From the NCBI GenBank assembly GCA_017304655.1, contig JAFKLY010000005.1, positions 248,001-312,000 of the forward strand: a stretch of 64,000 nucleotides of DNA. Reading direction: 5' to 3'. The notes under the pieces are model-generated. The model did no database searches. It was not told the origin of the DNA and was given only the letters and a program-made list of their open reading frames with translations. This stretch comes from Sphingomonas sp. Lineage in GTDB: Bacteria; Pseudomonadota; Alphaproteobacteria; Sphingomonadales; Sphingomonadaceae. Positions 42,583 to 51,154 of this stretch are shown here, one piece after another. Numbering within the stretch: position 1 is the first letter of the stretch; each line of letters starts with the position of its first letter. Both the position numbers and the translations under genes were made by a program.

Positions 42583-43914
42583 ATGACCTTCGCAAAGAAA
42601 ATGTTCGGCGCGGCGGCGGCCACTGGCCTCTCGCTCTTCGCCGCCTTGCCTGCCTGGGCGCAGGAAGCGGCCGCCGCACCGGCGGCCCCGGTGCCCAATC
42701 CCGGTAACAACGCCTGGATGATGACCTCCACCATCCTGGTTCTTCTCATGATCCTGCCGGGCCTGGCCCTGTTCTACGGCGGCCTGACCCGCGCGAAGAA
42801 CATGCTCTCGACCATGACGCAGATCGGCGGCGTGGCGGCCTTCGCCATGCTGATCTGGGTCATGTACGGTTACGGCCTGGCCTTCGGTCCGGAAGGCAAT
42901 TCGATCATCAGCTGGGGCAAGTTCTTCCTCGCTGGCGTCACGCCGGATTCGACCGCGGCGACCTTCACTTCCGAAGTGATCTCCGAATATGTCTTCATCT
43001 GCTTCCAGATGACCTTCGCGGCGATCACCGTCGCGCTGGTGCTCGGATCGGTCGTGGAGCGCATGAAGTTCTCGGCGGTAATGGTCTTCGCTCTCGTGTG
43101 GCTCACGATCGTCTATTTCCCCGTGGCCCACATGGTCTGGGAAGCACGCGGCGTGTTCTTCGTGATGGGCGCTCTGGACTTCGCCGGCGGTACGGTCGTC
43201 CACATCAACGCGGGTGTCTCCGCGCTTGTGGCTGCCCTGATCCTCGGCAAGCGCAAGGGCTATCCCAGCGAGCCGATGCCCCCGCACAGCCTGACGCTGA
43301 CCTTCGTCGGCACCGGCCTGCTGTGGGTCGGCTGGTTCGGCTTCAACGCCGGTTCGGCGCTTGAGGCCAATGGTTCGGCCGCTCTGGCCATGATCAACAC
43401 CTTCGTCGCCACCGCTTCGGCTGGTCTGTTCTGGATGCTCACCGAGCGCGTCATGGGCCACAAGGGTTCTGCGCTGGGCTTCTGCTCGGGCATCATCGCC
43501 GGCCTCGTCGCCGTTACCCCGGCTGCCGGTAACTCCGGTCCGTTCGGTGCGATCGTCCTGGGCGGCGTTGCCTCGGTCGTCTGCTTCTTCTTCGTCTCGA
43601 AGGTGAAGCCGGCTCTCGGCTACGACGACTCGCTTGACGCCTTCGGCATCCACGGCATCGGCGGCATCATCGGCGCCATCGGCACCGGCATCGTCTATTC
43701 GCCCTCGCTCGGTGGTCCCGGCGGCGACGACTTCTCGATCGGCAGCCAGCTCGTCACCCAGGTGTCGGCCGTTGCCGCGACGATCGTCATTGCCGCCATC
43801 GGCACGGTGATCGCGATGTACGTTGCCAAGGCTGTCACCGGTCTGCGGGTCAGCACCGAAGTCGAGCAGGAAGGCCTCGACCTCGGCGAGCATGGCGAGC
43901 GCGCCTACAACTGA
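42583..43914 (+). CDS. amtB: Ammonium transporter AmtB
   Basis: A 443-residue channel with signal peptide (MTFAKKMFGAAAATGLSLFAALPAWA) and eleven TM segments. It conducts ammonia from the periplasm and is blocked by GlnK. Pore features: GLALFYGGLTRAKNMLS, the phenylalanine-gated FICFQMTFAAITVALVLG, twin histidines in DFAGGTVVHINAGVSALVAAL and DAFGIHGIGGIIGAIGTG. It is 14 bp after glnK and ends before a strong terminator. Confidence 0.97.
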   Translation: MTFAKKMFGAAAATGLSLFAALPAWAQEAAAAPAAPVPNPGNNAWMMTSTILVLLMILPGLALFYGGLTRAKNMLSTMTQIGGVAAFAMLIWVMYGYGLAFGPEGNSIISWGKFFLAGVTPDSTAATFTSEVISEYVFICFQMTFAAITVALVLGSVVERMKFSAVMVFALVWLTIVYFPVAHMVWEARGVFFVMGALDFAGGTVVHINAGVSALVAALILGKRKGYPSEPMPPHSLTLTFVGTGLLWVGWFGFNAGSALEANGSAALAMINTFVATASAGLFWMLTERVMGHKGSALGFCSGIIAGLVAVTPAAGNSGPFGAIVLGGVASVVCFFFVSKVKPALGYDDSLDAFGIHGIGGIIGAIGTGIVYSPSLGGPGGDDFSIGSQLVTQVSAVAATIVIAAIGTVIAMYVAKAVTGLRVSTEVEQEGLDLGEHGERAYN

Positions 43915-43985
43915 TCGAAATCTGGCAGGGGCGGCCCAAACAACCGCCGCCCCGCCGACCGATGTTCCTCCTGCGAACATGACTT

Positions 43986-44017
43986 GGGCCGGTGCCTTGT
44001 GCATCGGCCCTCTTTTT
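43986..44017 (+). terminator. Intrinsic terminator after amtB
   Basis: GGGCCGGTGC pairs with GCATCGGCCC (one G-T) around CTTGT and is followed by TCTTTTTT. It closes the glnK-amtB unit. The rest of the 251-bp gap up to 44165 shows no gene. Confidence 0.85.
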
Positions 44018-44165
44018 TCCGAAGGCCGCCCGGCCGCGGCGTCGGGATTCGAAGCGCAAGGATGCCGTCGGGTCGGCGCGGTCCGGCCATATGTGAGGCG
44101 GATCAAGTTCGATGACGCGGCGCGATCGAACCCTGCTATAAGGCCGTCCGGGAGGTGCCCGGACC

Positions 44166-44573
44166 ATGCCGATCGAACTCAAGGTGCTTGTCGCCGGCTG
44201 CGTGCTTGCGCTCATCCACATCTTTGCCGCCGGGCATGTGCGGACCCGGCAATATGGCACGGCTTGGAACGTGGGCGCCCGTGACGAAGCGCTGCCGCCG
44301 CCGGAGCCCGTCGTCGGGCGGCTCACCCGCGCCCAGGCCAATTATTTCGAGACGTTCCCGATTGTCGCTGCCGCGATCCTCATCGATGCGGCGGCAGGCC
44401 TTTTCGGTCAGGGGACGGCGATCGGCGCCTTGCTGTGGCTCGGCGCCCGCATCGTCTATCTGCCGCTCTATGCCGCAGGCGTGCCGGTGGTGCGCACGCT
44501 TGCTTTCGGGGTCAGCCTGGCCGGCCTGGTGATGCTGCTCTGGCCGGCGCTCGTCCGCGCCGTGATGATCTGA
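44166..44573 (+). CDS. MAPEG family membrane protein
   Basis: A 135-residue protein with four TM segments of the MAPEG superfamily (microsomal glutathione S-transferase relatives). It shows HIFAAGHVRTRQYGTAWNVGARDE, RAQANYFETFPIVAAAILIDAAA (the conserved R-x-x-x-N-x-x-E-x-F/P core) and ARIVYLPLYAAGVPVVRTLAFG. Bacterial members are largely uncharacterised; a glutathione or lipid-linked reaction is inferred only from the family. It converges with the next gene, 4 bp apart. Confidence 0.88.
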   Translation: MPIELKVLVAGCVLALIHIFAAGHVRTRQYGTAWNVGARDEALPPPEPVVGRLTRAQANYFETFPIVAAAILIDAAAGLFGQGTAIGALLWLGARIVYLPLYAAGVPVVRTLAFGVSLAGLVMLLWPALVRAVMI

Positions 44574-44577
44574 TTGC

Positions 44578-45012
44578 TCAGCGCTCGCCCGCAGCGAGCG
44601 CATGCAGCATCTCGCGGATCGGCGCGACGTCATAGCCGGCGGCGGCTGCCGTCTCGGCAATGTCGTCCGGCGCGCCGCCAGCACGGGCGCGGGCAAGCGA
44701 CCAGAGCAGTGTGCTGCGCGTGCCCGAGCGGCAGTAGCACAGCGTCTTGCCGTCCGGATTGCTGGCGAGAGCTTCGTCGATCGCGTCGAGCTGCCAGTGC
44801 GCGAAGCCGCTGTGCGAGACCGGTATCGCCACATAGCGCAGGCCCGCCGCCGTGGCGGCGGCTTCTATGTCCTCGCCGGGCGTCTGATCGGCGGACTCGC
44901 CTTCCGGCCGGTTGTTGATGATCAGCGACACGCCCAGTGCCTTCGCTTCCGCGACCGTGTCGGTCGTGATCTGCGGTGCGACGAAGATCGACGGCGTCAA
45001 TGGCTTGAGCAT
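44578..45012 (-). CDS. TIGR01244/DUF442 family phosphatase- or sulfurtransferase-like protein
   Basis: A 144-residue protein of the Blh/DUF442 group with a dual-specificity-phosphatase-like fold. It has IFVAPQITTDTVAEAKALGVSLIINNRPEGE near the N-terminus and the P-loop CYCRSGTRSTLLWSLARA with the catalytic Cys and Arg. In other bacteria this domain is fused to sulfide-detoxifying persulfide dioxygenase; here it stands alone. ATG 45012 has AAGGA 8 nt upstream; an ATG three codons earlier is also possible. Confidence 0.85.
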   Translation of the reverse strand: MLKPLTPSIFVAPQITTDTVAEAKALGVSLIINNRPEGESADQTPGEDIEAAATAAGLRYVAIPVSHSGFAHWQLDAIDEALASNPDGKTLCYCRSGTRSTLLWSLARARAGGAPDDIAETAAAAGYDVAPIREMLHALAAGER

Positions 45013-45088
45013 GTGGAGCATCCTTGCGGCCGGGAGGAGACCGGCTTCCTAAGCGCTTGAGGCCGCTGGACGCAAGCGTGCTGAGGGA

Positions 45089-47476
45089 TCAGGCGGCGGC
45101 GCGCGCCTGCGCGTTTGCAGCGCTTTTGAAGACCACGGGGCGGAATACCACGCTGAGCAGCAGCGCCTCGCCCTTACGCGAGACGGCAGGCGGCGGCACG
45201 AGCAGGAAGGCGGCATCGCCCCCGGTGCAGCGCATCAGCCCGTCGCCCATGTCTTCCAGTCCGTCGGGGATCGCATGGGCGGCGATGACGACTTCCTCGG
45301 TCGTGGAATCCAGAAACTCCTCGACCGGGTGGAAGCTCACTTCGTCGATCTGCACCCATTGCGCGATCCGGCCGAGCTGGAGGCCCGCCGTGAACTGAGC
45401 CGCGCCGATCGGGACGATCGCCTGATAATAGCCCTCGATGGTCGGCACCGCATCGACCTCGATCGTGGCATGATCGCCGGTCGCGTTCATCAGCATGACC
45501 GGCACCTTGATCGCGCCCACGTCGAAATCGGTCTTGCGCAGATCGAGGCCGAACCGGCGCGAAGCGAGGATGGAGAGATTGATCGGCAGGCCATGCTGGC
45601 GCAATTCGCCGGGCAGATACATGCGCAGCGCGTTCTTGATGTAGAAAAGGCCGCGCCGGCGCAGGCCCTGCGTGGCGGCATCGACGTCCAGGAACTTCAG
45701 CATCTCGTCCGTGCCGAGATTGACGTCATGGGCGAAGTCGCCGAGCAGCGCCACTTCGCTCTCGACCGGCAGGAACAGCAGGCGGGCAAGTGCGGCCGTG
45801 GCCATGCGTCGACGCGCTTCGGCCGTGTCGCTGGCAGCGGGGCGATGGACGCCCTTTGCCGCATCGCGAATGAAGTCGAGACAGGCAGCCTGCACCGCAT
45901 CGCGCATCGCGCTCTGGGCGGCCTTTACGCCGGCTTTCTCGCGGATCGGCGCGCCGGTCGGTTCATAGTCGACCACCGATCCCTGCGCGAGGGTGCAGAG
46001 CTGCTCGACGATGGCGATGGATTCGGAGAGCGCGTGGAGGATCTTGAGGTCGTAATGGGCCGTGCCGATGAAACCGGCCTTGTCGAGCCCACTGCGCACC
46101 GTTTCGCGGAGCAGCAGGTAGCGGCCGGTCACCGTCAGGTTCATCCGCTGCTTGAGCATCGGTTCGATGAGGTTCTGCACCGAGCCGTTGTAGCCAAGGT
46201 CGACCAGCATGATGCTGTCGCCATCCGTGACGCCATGGCTCTGCAGGTGCGCGACGAGCTTGTCGGCGCTGGCGCGCGAGCGCTCGACGATCTGCCTGAC
46301 GACAGGCGCCTTGACGATGTGCCGCGCGAAGGCGGGCTTGGACATCTCTCCGAGCTTCGCGATGTCCTTGCGATCGAAATGGAGATGGCGCGCAAATACG
46401 GCGATGGAGCCGCCCGCGAGCTCGGGCAGGACGTAATTCTCGATCGCGGACTGGTCGATCATGCCGGACTGGGCGGCCGTCAGGCGGCTGATCTCCACCA
46501 TGGCGACATGCTCCGCCGCGTCCGGATAGCGCGCCAGATAGGCCTGGGCGGGCAGATAGCCGTCACGCAGGAGGAAGAGCAGCTTGGTCGGCTTGCCGGT
46601 GCGGGCTTCCTGTTCGGCTGCCTGCTCATGCAGCCAGCCGGCGAAACTGTGGAAGATCGGGCCGAGCACGTCATGGCCAAGCTTGTCCGCCGCGTCGTCC
46701 GAGCGGCGCATCGCAACGGCCGGGCGATGCGGCTGATAGGCCGGCTGGGCGACGCGGGTGTCGGGGTTGACGATGCAGGCCGTGCTGGCTTCCAGGCGCA
46801 GGCGCTGCTCGCTCTCGGGATCGAATTGTTCGAGGTGGCAGCACTGAATGCCGAGCTTGGCGGGCGCCACGACGTCCGCGTCATAATTGTCGCCGCAATG
46901 CAGGATGGTGGCGGGCGAGACGCCCAGCTTCGCCAGCACGGGCACGAAGAGGCCGCCCGCCTTGGGCATGCCATGCTCGCTGGAGCAGAAGATGCGGTCG
47001 ATCATCGCCGCGACATCCTCGCCGGCGGCGCGCGCGATCAGCGTGCGCAACTGCGGTTCGGAAAGATAGGTGTCCGAGACGATGATGACCTGAAGACCGC
47101 GGGCCTTGGCCGCGCGGATCAGCTCGACCGTCGGAGCAAAGGCGTAGCAATGCCGGGCTTCGGCATCGAGCTCGGCCGCGATCAGCGCGGTGCGCTCCTC
47201 GTCCGAGGCGCTCGGCAAGGTGTTGCGATAAATTTCCTCGATCGAAACTTCGATCCGGTCCTCGAGCAGCGGAATGATGCGGCGGGCGCGAATTTCGCCC
47301 CACATGCGCGCTTCCATGCCGGAGCCGGCGAGCGGCAGGTCGGCGAAGACATCGACGGGCAAATTGCCGTTGCGCCAGAGCAGCGTGTCGAAGCAGTCCA
47401 GCGAGAGAGTGCGGATGCCCTCCGGCGCCTGGTCGAGAATCTGCGCGAAATCATATGCGCGAACGGCAAAAGTCAT
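45089..47476 (-). CDS. Large HAD-like protein with long uncharacterised C-terminus
   Basis: A 795-residue protein. Residues ~20-235 are a HAD-superfamily hydrolase with the nucleophile motif SLDCFDTLLW, motif II in VIIVSDTYLS and the acidic motif in TILHCGDNYDADV. Residues ~280-795 form an unfamiliar region containing KLLFLLRDGYLPAQAY, MLVDLGYNGSVQNLIEPML and a beta-rich end. Proteins of this build occur near surface-polysaccharide genes in several proteobacteria, so an envelope glycan role is a guess. The gene precedes nothing in an operon; the ceramide-synthase candidate lies 129 bp upstream on the same strand. Confidence 0.75.
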   Translation of the reverse strand: MTFAVRAYDFAQILDQAPEGIRTLSLDCFDTLLWRNGNLPVDVFADLPLAGSGMEARMWGEIRARRIIPLLEDRIEVSIEEIYRNTLPSASDEERTALIAAELDAEARHCYAFAPTVELIRAAKARGLQVIIVSDTYLSEPQLRTLIARAAGEDVAAMIDRIFCSSEHGMPKAGGLFVPVLAKLGVSPATILHCGDNYDADVVAPAKLGIQCCHLEQFDPESEQRLRLEASTACIVNPDTRVAQPAYQPHRPAVAMRRSDDAADKLGHDVLGPIFHSFAGWLHEQAAEQEARTGKPTKLLFLLRDGYLPAQAYLARYPDAAEHVAMVEISRLTAAQSGMIDQSAIENYVLPELAGGSIAVFARHLHFDRKDIAKLGEMSKPAFARHIVKAPVVRQIVERSRASADKLVAHLQSHGVTDGDSIMLVDLGYNGSVQNLIEPMLKQRMNLTVTGRYLLLRETVRSGLDKAGFIGTAHYDLKILHALSESIAIVEQLCTLAQGSVVDYEPTGAPIREKAGVKAAQSAMRDAVQAACLDFIRDAAKGVHRPAASDTAEARRRMATAALARLLFLPVESEVALLGDFAHDVNLGTDEMLKFLDVDAATQGLRRRGLFYIKNALRMYLPGELRQHGLPINLSILASRRFGLDLRKTDFDVGAIKVPVMLMNATGDHATIEVDAVPTIEGYYQAIVPIGAAQFTAGLQLGRIAQWVQIDEVSFHPVEEFLDSTTEEVVIAAHAIPDGLEDMGDGLMRCTGGDAAFLLVPPPAVSRKGEALLLSVVFRPVVFKSAANAQARAAA

Positions 47477-47605
47477 CGGTCTGCGTCCCCCGGGGGCGAT
47501 CTGGTCCGCCTCGCTTATTGAGGAACAAGGTTAGCAAAGCGTTAAGCATGGCCCGCGCGCGTTGCGCGGCGATCGCGTTTGATCGGCCGGACAGGCCGGA
47601 GAGGG

Positions 47606-48763
47606 TCAGAGCGTCTTCTGGTAGATGACGTAGCTCTTGTTGATCTTGCTATCGATCGCCTCGGCGATGGCGTTCATGCCCTGATTGTCATCGAGCACCC
47701 AGCCGATCTCACCACGGGTCGCGCCGTAGTGGGCCACAGCGTCCCGCCGGATATATTCGATCATCATGAAGGCGAGCTGGCTGGCCATGCGGGAGCTCTG
47801 CAACCGCTGCACCACGCCCATCAGCGGCACGCGCATCGTGCGGCAGCGCGGCTTGCGCAGCCACCAGAGCAGCTTGGCCCAGTTGAACGGGAAGAGCGTG
47901 CCGTTCATGCCCTTGAGCGGCTCGTTGAGGTCCGGCAGCGTCATCATGAAGGCGACGGGCTCGCCATCCAGCTCGGCAATGCGGATCAGATCCTCGAAGA
48001 CGATGGGCTTCAGCTTCTTGCCGGTGAACGCGACTTCGCTGTCCGTGATCGGCACGAAGCCCCAGTTGTTGCCCCAGGCGTCGTTGAGGATCGACAGGAT
48101 GATCGCAGCGTCGCGGTCGAACTTGCTCTTGTCGACGCGACGGATGTTGATGCGCTCGTTGCGCTCGCCGGACTGGACGATGCGCTGGATGAGCGGCGGG
48201 AATTCTTGCGTGATGTCCAGCTCATAGGTGTTGAGCGTCTTGGCCGGCGCATAGCCCGCCGCTTCGATCATCGCCTGATAGGCCGGGCTGTTGTGCCCCA
48301 TCATCACCGTCGGCGGGTGATCGAAGCCGGTCACCAGCAGGCCGGGCTCTTCCCAGATCGACAGCGAGATCGGCCCCAGAACGCGGGTCATGCCCTTGTC
48401 GCGCAGCCATTGCTCCGCCGTGGCGATCAGCGCCGCGCCGGTCGCCGCGTCCTTCGCCTCGAACAGGCCGAAATTGCCGGTGCCCGGCCCCATGCCCTGC
48501 TCAGGCGGCATCGAGAGCGCCTGATGATCGATATGGGCACTGATTCGTCCGACGACCTCAGCGCCACGCCGCGCGAGGAAATATTGATGTTCGGCATGTT
48601 CGTGGTACGGGTTCTTGCCGGGCGTCAGCAGGCCATAGACCTCGTCCTTGAGCGGCGGCACCCAATTGGGATCATTGGCATAGATCGACCAGGGCAGGTC
48701 GACAAAAGCCTTCAGATCCGCCTTGCCGGAAACGGGGGTGATCACTAGATCGTCTGTCGTCAC
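47606..48763 (-). CDS. GNAT-fold N-acyltransferase-like protein, candidate bacterial ceramide synthase
   Basis: A 385-residue protein with PVSGKADLKAFVDLPWSIYANDPNWVPPLKDEV near the start, LARRGAEVVGRISAHIDHQAL (the GNAT strand 3-4 region), GPISLSIWEEPGLLVTGFDHPPTVMMGHN and IGWVLDDNQGMNAIAEAI near the end. Databases often misname the family dATP pyrophosphohydrolase. Caulobacter bCerS, which acylates the sphinganine-type base, is a GNAT-fold protein near spt; the location 6 kb from spt makes this the local candidate. That assignment is inference. GTG 48763 was chosen for start (GAAGG upstream and MTTDDLVITPVSG-like N-terminus). Confidence 0.7.
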   Translation of the reverse strand: MTTDDLVITPVSGKADLKAFVDLPWSIYANDPNWVPPLKDEVYGLLTPGKNPYHEHAEHQYFLARRGAEVVGRISAHIDHQALSMPPEQGMGPGTGNFGLFEAKDAATGAALIATAEQWLRDKGMTRVLGPISLSIWEEPGLLVTGFDHPPTVMMGHNSPAYQAMIEAAGYAPAKTLNTYELDITQEFPPLIQRIVQSGERNERINIRRVDKSKFDRDAAIILSILNDAWGNNWGFVPITDSEVAFTGKKLKPIVFEDLIRIAELDGEPVAFMMTLPDLNEPLKGMNGTLFPFNWAKLLWWLRKPRCRTMRVPLMGVVQRLQSSRMASQLAFMMIEYIRRDAVAHYGATRGEIGWVLDDNQGMNAIAEAIDSKINKSYVIYQKTL

Positions 48764-48930
48764 GGCCGTGCCTTCGTCTTTCGCCCTCGGGCGCTCGCTA
48801 TGGGGAGCACAGCAGAGAGTCTCTCGCGGGCATCTTGTCAACCCGCGGCGGATGGAGGTCTCCGGCCGGGATGATCGACACCATATTGCTGCCATGATCT
48901 GTGCGCATTTGGCCGATAGGACCGAACATC

Positions 48931-50022
48931 ATGACTGCAATCGAGAACACCATGGACCAGCGGGTCGCGCCGCTCGATACACCCGCCGGCAAGACGCTGG
49001 CGACGACACCGGACGACATGGCGATGCTGCGTGCCGCCGTGGACCTGACGCGCGATCTCGCGACTGCGCGCGCCGCGATCTACTGGCCCGATTTCCTCGC
49101 CTGTGCGCTTGTCGGCTATGCCGGCCTCGCTGTGGCGATCATGGCCGGCCCGGCCTGGCAGATTGTGCTGGGGGGGATCGTCGCCGTGCTGGCGCTCTAT
49201 CGTGCCTCGGGCTTCATTCACGAGCTGACGCATATCCGCCAGGGCGCGCTGCCCGGCTTCCGCTTCGCCTGGAATCTCCTCGTCGGCATCCCGCTGCTTC
49301 TCCCTTCCTTCATGTATGAAGGCGTGCACACCCAGCATCACGCCAAGACCCGCTATGGCACGGCGGATGACCCGGAATATCTGCCGCTGGCGCTGATGAA
49401 GCCCTGGTCGCTGCCGTTGTTCATCGTCACGGCCGTGCTGGCGCCGGTCGCGCTGCTCCTGCGCTTCGGGGTGCTGACGCCGCTGAGCCTGCTCGTGCCG
49501 CCGCTGCGCCGGATCGTCGTCGAGCGCGCATCGGCGCTGTCGATCAATCCCGATTATCGCCGCCGCACGCCGGAAGGCGCCTTCGCGCGCATGTGGGCCT
49601 GGCAGGAAGCCGGGGCGAGCCTCTGGGCCATCGCGCTGCTCGCAAGCCCGCTCGCCTTCGGCTGGCGTCCGCTGCTCACCGGCATGGCGGTGTTGTCTGC
49701 CATTGCCGTGCTCAACCAGTTGCGCACGCTGGTCGCGCATCTCTGGGAGAACGACGGCGCGGCGATGACAGTGACCGGGCAGTATCTCGATTCGGTCAAT
49801 GTGCCGCCGCCCGCGCTGCTTGCGCCGCTCTGGGCGCCGGTAGGCCTGCGCTATCACGCGCTGCACCACTTGCTGCCGAGCATGCCTTATCATTCGCTGG
49901 GCGAGGCGCATCGCCGGCTGCTGGCGCATCTGGGTGCGGACTCGACCTACACGCAGGCCAATTATGGCGGGATGCTGCCGCTCGTCGGGCGCATTGCTCG
50001 CAGCACCATGATCACGCGCTGA
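48931..50022 (+). CDS. Fatty-acid/sphingolipid desaturase-like membrane protein
   Basis: A 363-residue di-iron membrane enzyme. The three histidine boxes are HELTH (in ASGFIHELTHIRQG), HTQHH (in YEGVHTQHHAKTRYG) and HALHH (in LRYHALHHLLPSMPYHSLGEAHRR), with four to six TM segments around them. The family desaturates or hydroxylates acyl chains, ceramides or carotenoids. Its place between the ceramide-synthase candidate and lptG suggests modification of a sphingolipid chain; the exact reaction is unknown. ATG 48931 has AGGA upstream. It is divergent from the GNAT-like gene and convergent with lptG. Confidence 0.85.
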   Translation: MTAIENTMDQRVAPLDTPAGKTLATTPDDMAMLRAAVDLTRDLATARAAIYWPDFLACALVGYAGLAVAIMAGPAWQIVLGGIVAVLALYRASGFIHELTHIRQGALPGFRFAWNLLVGIPLLLPSFMYEGVHTQHHAKTRYGTADDPEYLPLALMKPWSLPLFIVTAVLAPVALLLRFGVLTPLSLLVPPLRRIVVERASALSINPDYRRRTPEGAFARMWAWQEAGASLWAIALLASPLAFGWRPLLTGMAVLSAIAVLNQLRTLVAHLWENDGAAMTVTGQYLDSVNVPPPALLAPLWAPVGLRYHALHHLLPSMPYHSLGEAHRRLLAHLGADSTYTQANYGGMLPLVGRIARSTMITR

Positions 50023-50056
50023 ATTCCGGGCAGGGCGGGGTTCGGCCCCGCCCGCT

Positions 50057-51151
50057 CTATTCCTCGGTGGTGATGAGTACTGCCTCGCCGACCAGCAGGA
50101 ACAGCAGGAACGGCGCCCAGGCAGCGAGGATCGGCGGGTAGACCCCGAGATTGCCCATCGACAGGGCGAAATTGTCCGCCACGAAGAAGGCGAAGCCGAG
50201 CGCCATGCCGATCACGGCGCGGACGAAGAGCTTGCCCGAACGCGCGATACCGAAGGCAGCGACCGAGCCGAGCAGCGGCATCAGCAGGGCCGAGAGCGGC
50301 CCGGTGATCTTGTGCCACAGCGCGCCTTCGAGGCTGGCGACCGGACGCCCCGATTCGCGCAGGATGCCGATCGCCTCGCGCAGTTCGACGAAGGACAGCC
50401 CGTCCGCATCGACAGAGGACAAGGTGAACTGGTCCGGCCGGATATCCTTGCCGATGGTCATGCTGGCGACATCCCGGCTCGTCCCGCGTGTCACGTCGAA
50501 GACGCGCACCTGCTCCAGGCGCCAGCCATCCGCAGTCAGATGCCCCTGCTTCGCGGAGATGACTGAGATCAGCCGGTCGCCATGCCGATCGTAGACGTCG
50601 ATATTCTGGAGGCGGACATTGCGGCCGCTGCCGGTCACGGTGGCGGCGCGAATCAGGTCCTCGCCGTCCCGCACCCAGATGTTGCTCTTGATGCCACGAT
50701 TGCCTGGAATAGGGCCGAACTTGGCATCCTCCCAGGCGGACAGGGTGGCGGTCGCACGCGCGACGACGCGCTCGTTGAAGACGAAGCTGATCACGGCCAC
50801 GCCCAGGCTCGCCAGCATCAGCGGCGCAAGAATCTGGTGCGCCGAGAGCCCGCCGGACTTCATCGCCACAACCTCGCTGTTCGCATTCAGCGTCGCCAGC
50901 ATGATGAGGGTGCCGAGCAGCACGGAGAAGGGCAGGAAGCGGGAAATGATCTGCGGCGTGCGCAGGCTCACATAGCGCCACAATTCGCCATCGCCATTGC
51001 CCGGATAGGCCAGCACTGCGCCGGCCTCGCTCAGCAGGTCGAGCATCTGGAGCACGAGCACCAGCATCGCCAGCATGGCGAAACAGCGCCACAGGAAGGT
51101 CTTGCCGAGATAGAGCGCCAGCGAACGCGAGGGGAAGAAGTTCAGCAGCAT
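50057..51151 (-). CDS. lptG: Lipid-export permease LptG
   Basis: A 364-residue LptF/LptG-family protein with six TM segments and a periplasmic jellyroll domain between TM3 and TM4. It forms the inner-membrane ABC permease with LptF and LptB2 that pulls lipopolysaccharide, or another outer-membrane lipid, toward the periplasmic bridge. Recognisable: LPFSVLLGTLIMLATLNANSEVVAMKSGG (coupling helix) and GSVAAFGIARSGKLFVRAVIGMALGFAFFVADNF. It starts 3 bp after the lptF stop. Confidence 0.92.
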   Translation of the reverse strand: MLLNFFPSRSLALYLGKTFLWRCFAMLAMLVLVLQMLDLLSEAGAVLAYPGNGDGELWRYVSLRTPQIISRFLPFSVLLGTLIMLATLNANSEVVAMKSGGLSAHQILAPLMLASLGVAVISFVFNERVVARATATLSAWEDAKFGPIPGNRGIKSNIWVRDGEDLIRAATVTGSGRNVRLQNIDVYDRHGDRLISVISAKQGHLTADGWRLEQVRVFDVTRGTSRDVASMTIGKDIRPDQFTLSSVDADGLSFVELREAIGILRESGRPVASLEGALWHKITGPLSALLMPLLGSVAAFGIARSGKLFVRAVIGMALGFAFFVADNFALSMGNLGVYPPILAAWAPFLLFLLVGEAVLITTEE

Positions 51152-51154
51152 GTC

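Noticed and set aside
43928..43953. GGGGCGGC/GCCGCCCC hairpin after amtB as terminator
   Set aside because: No T tract follows; the hairpin at 43986-44017 with TCTTTTTT is the better terminator.
45275..47521. Plus-strand 748-codon frame opposite the HAD gene
   Set aside because: His/Asp/Arg/Gly-rich shadow composition without any domain; the minus strand encodes clear HAD motifs.
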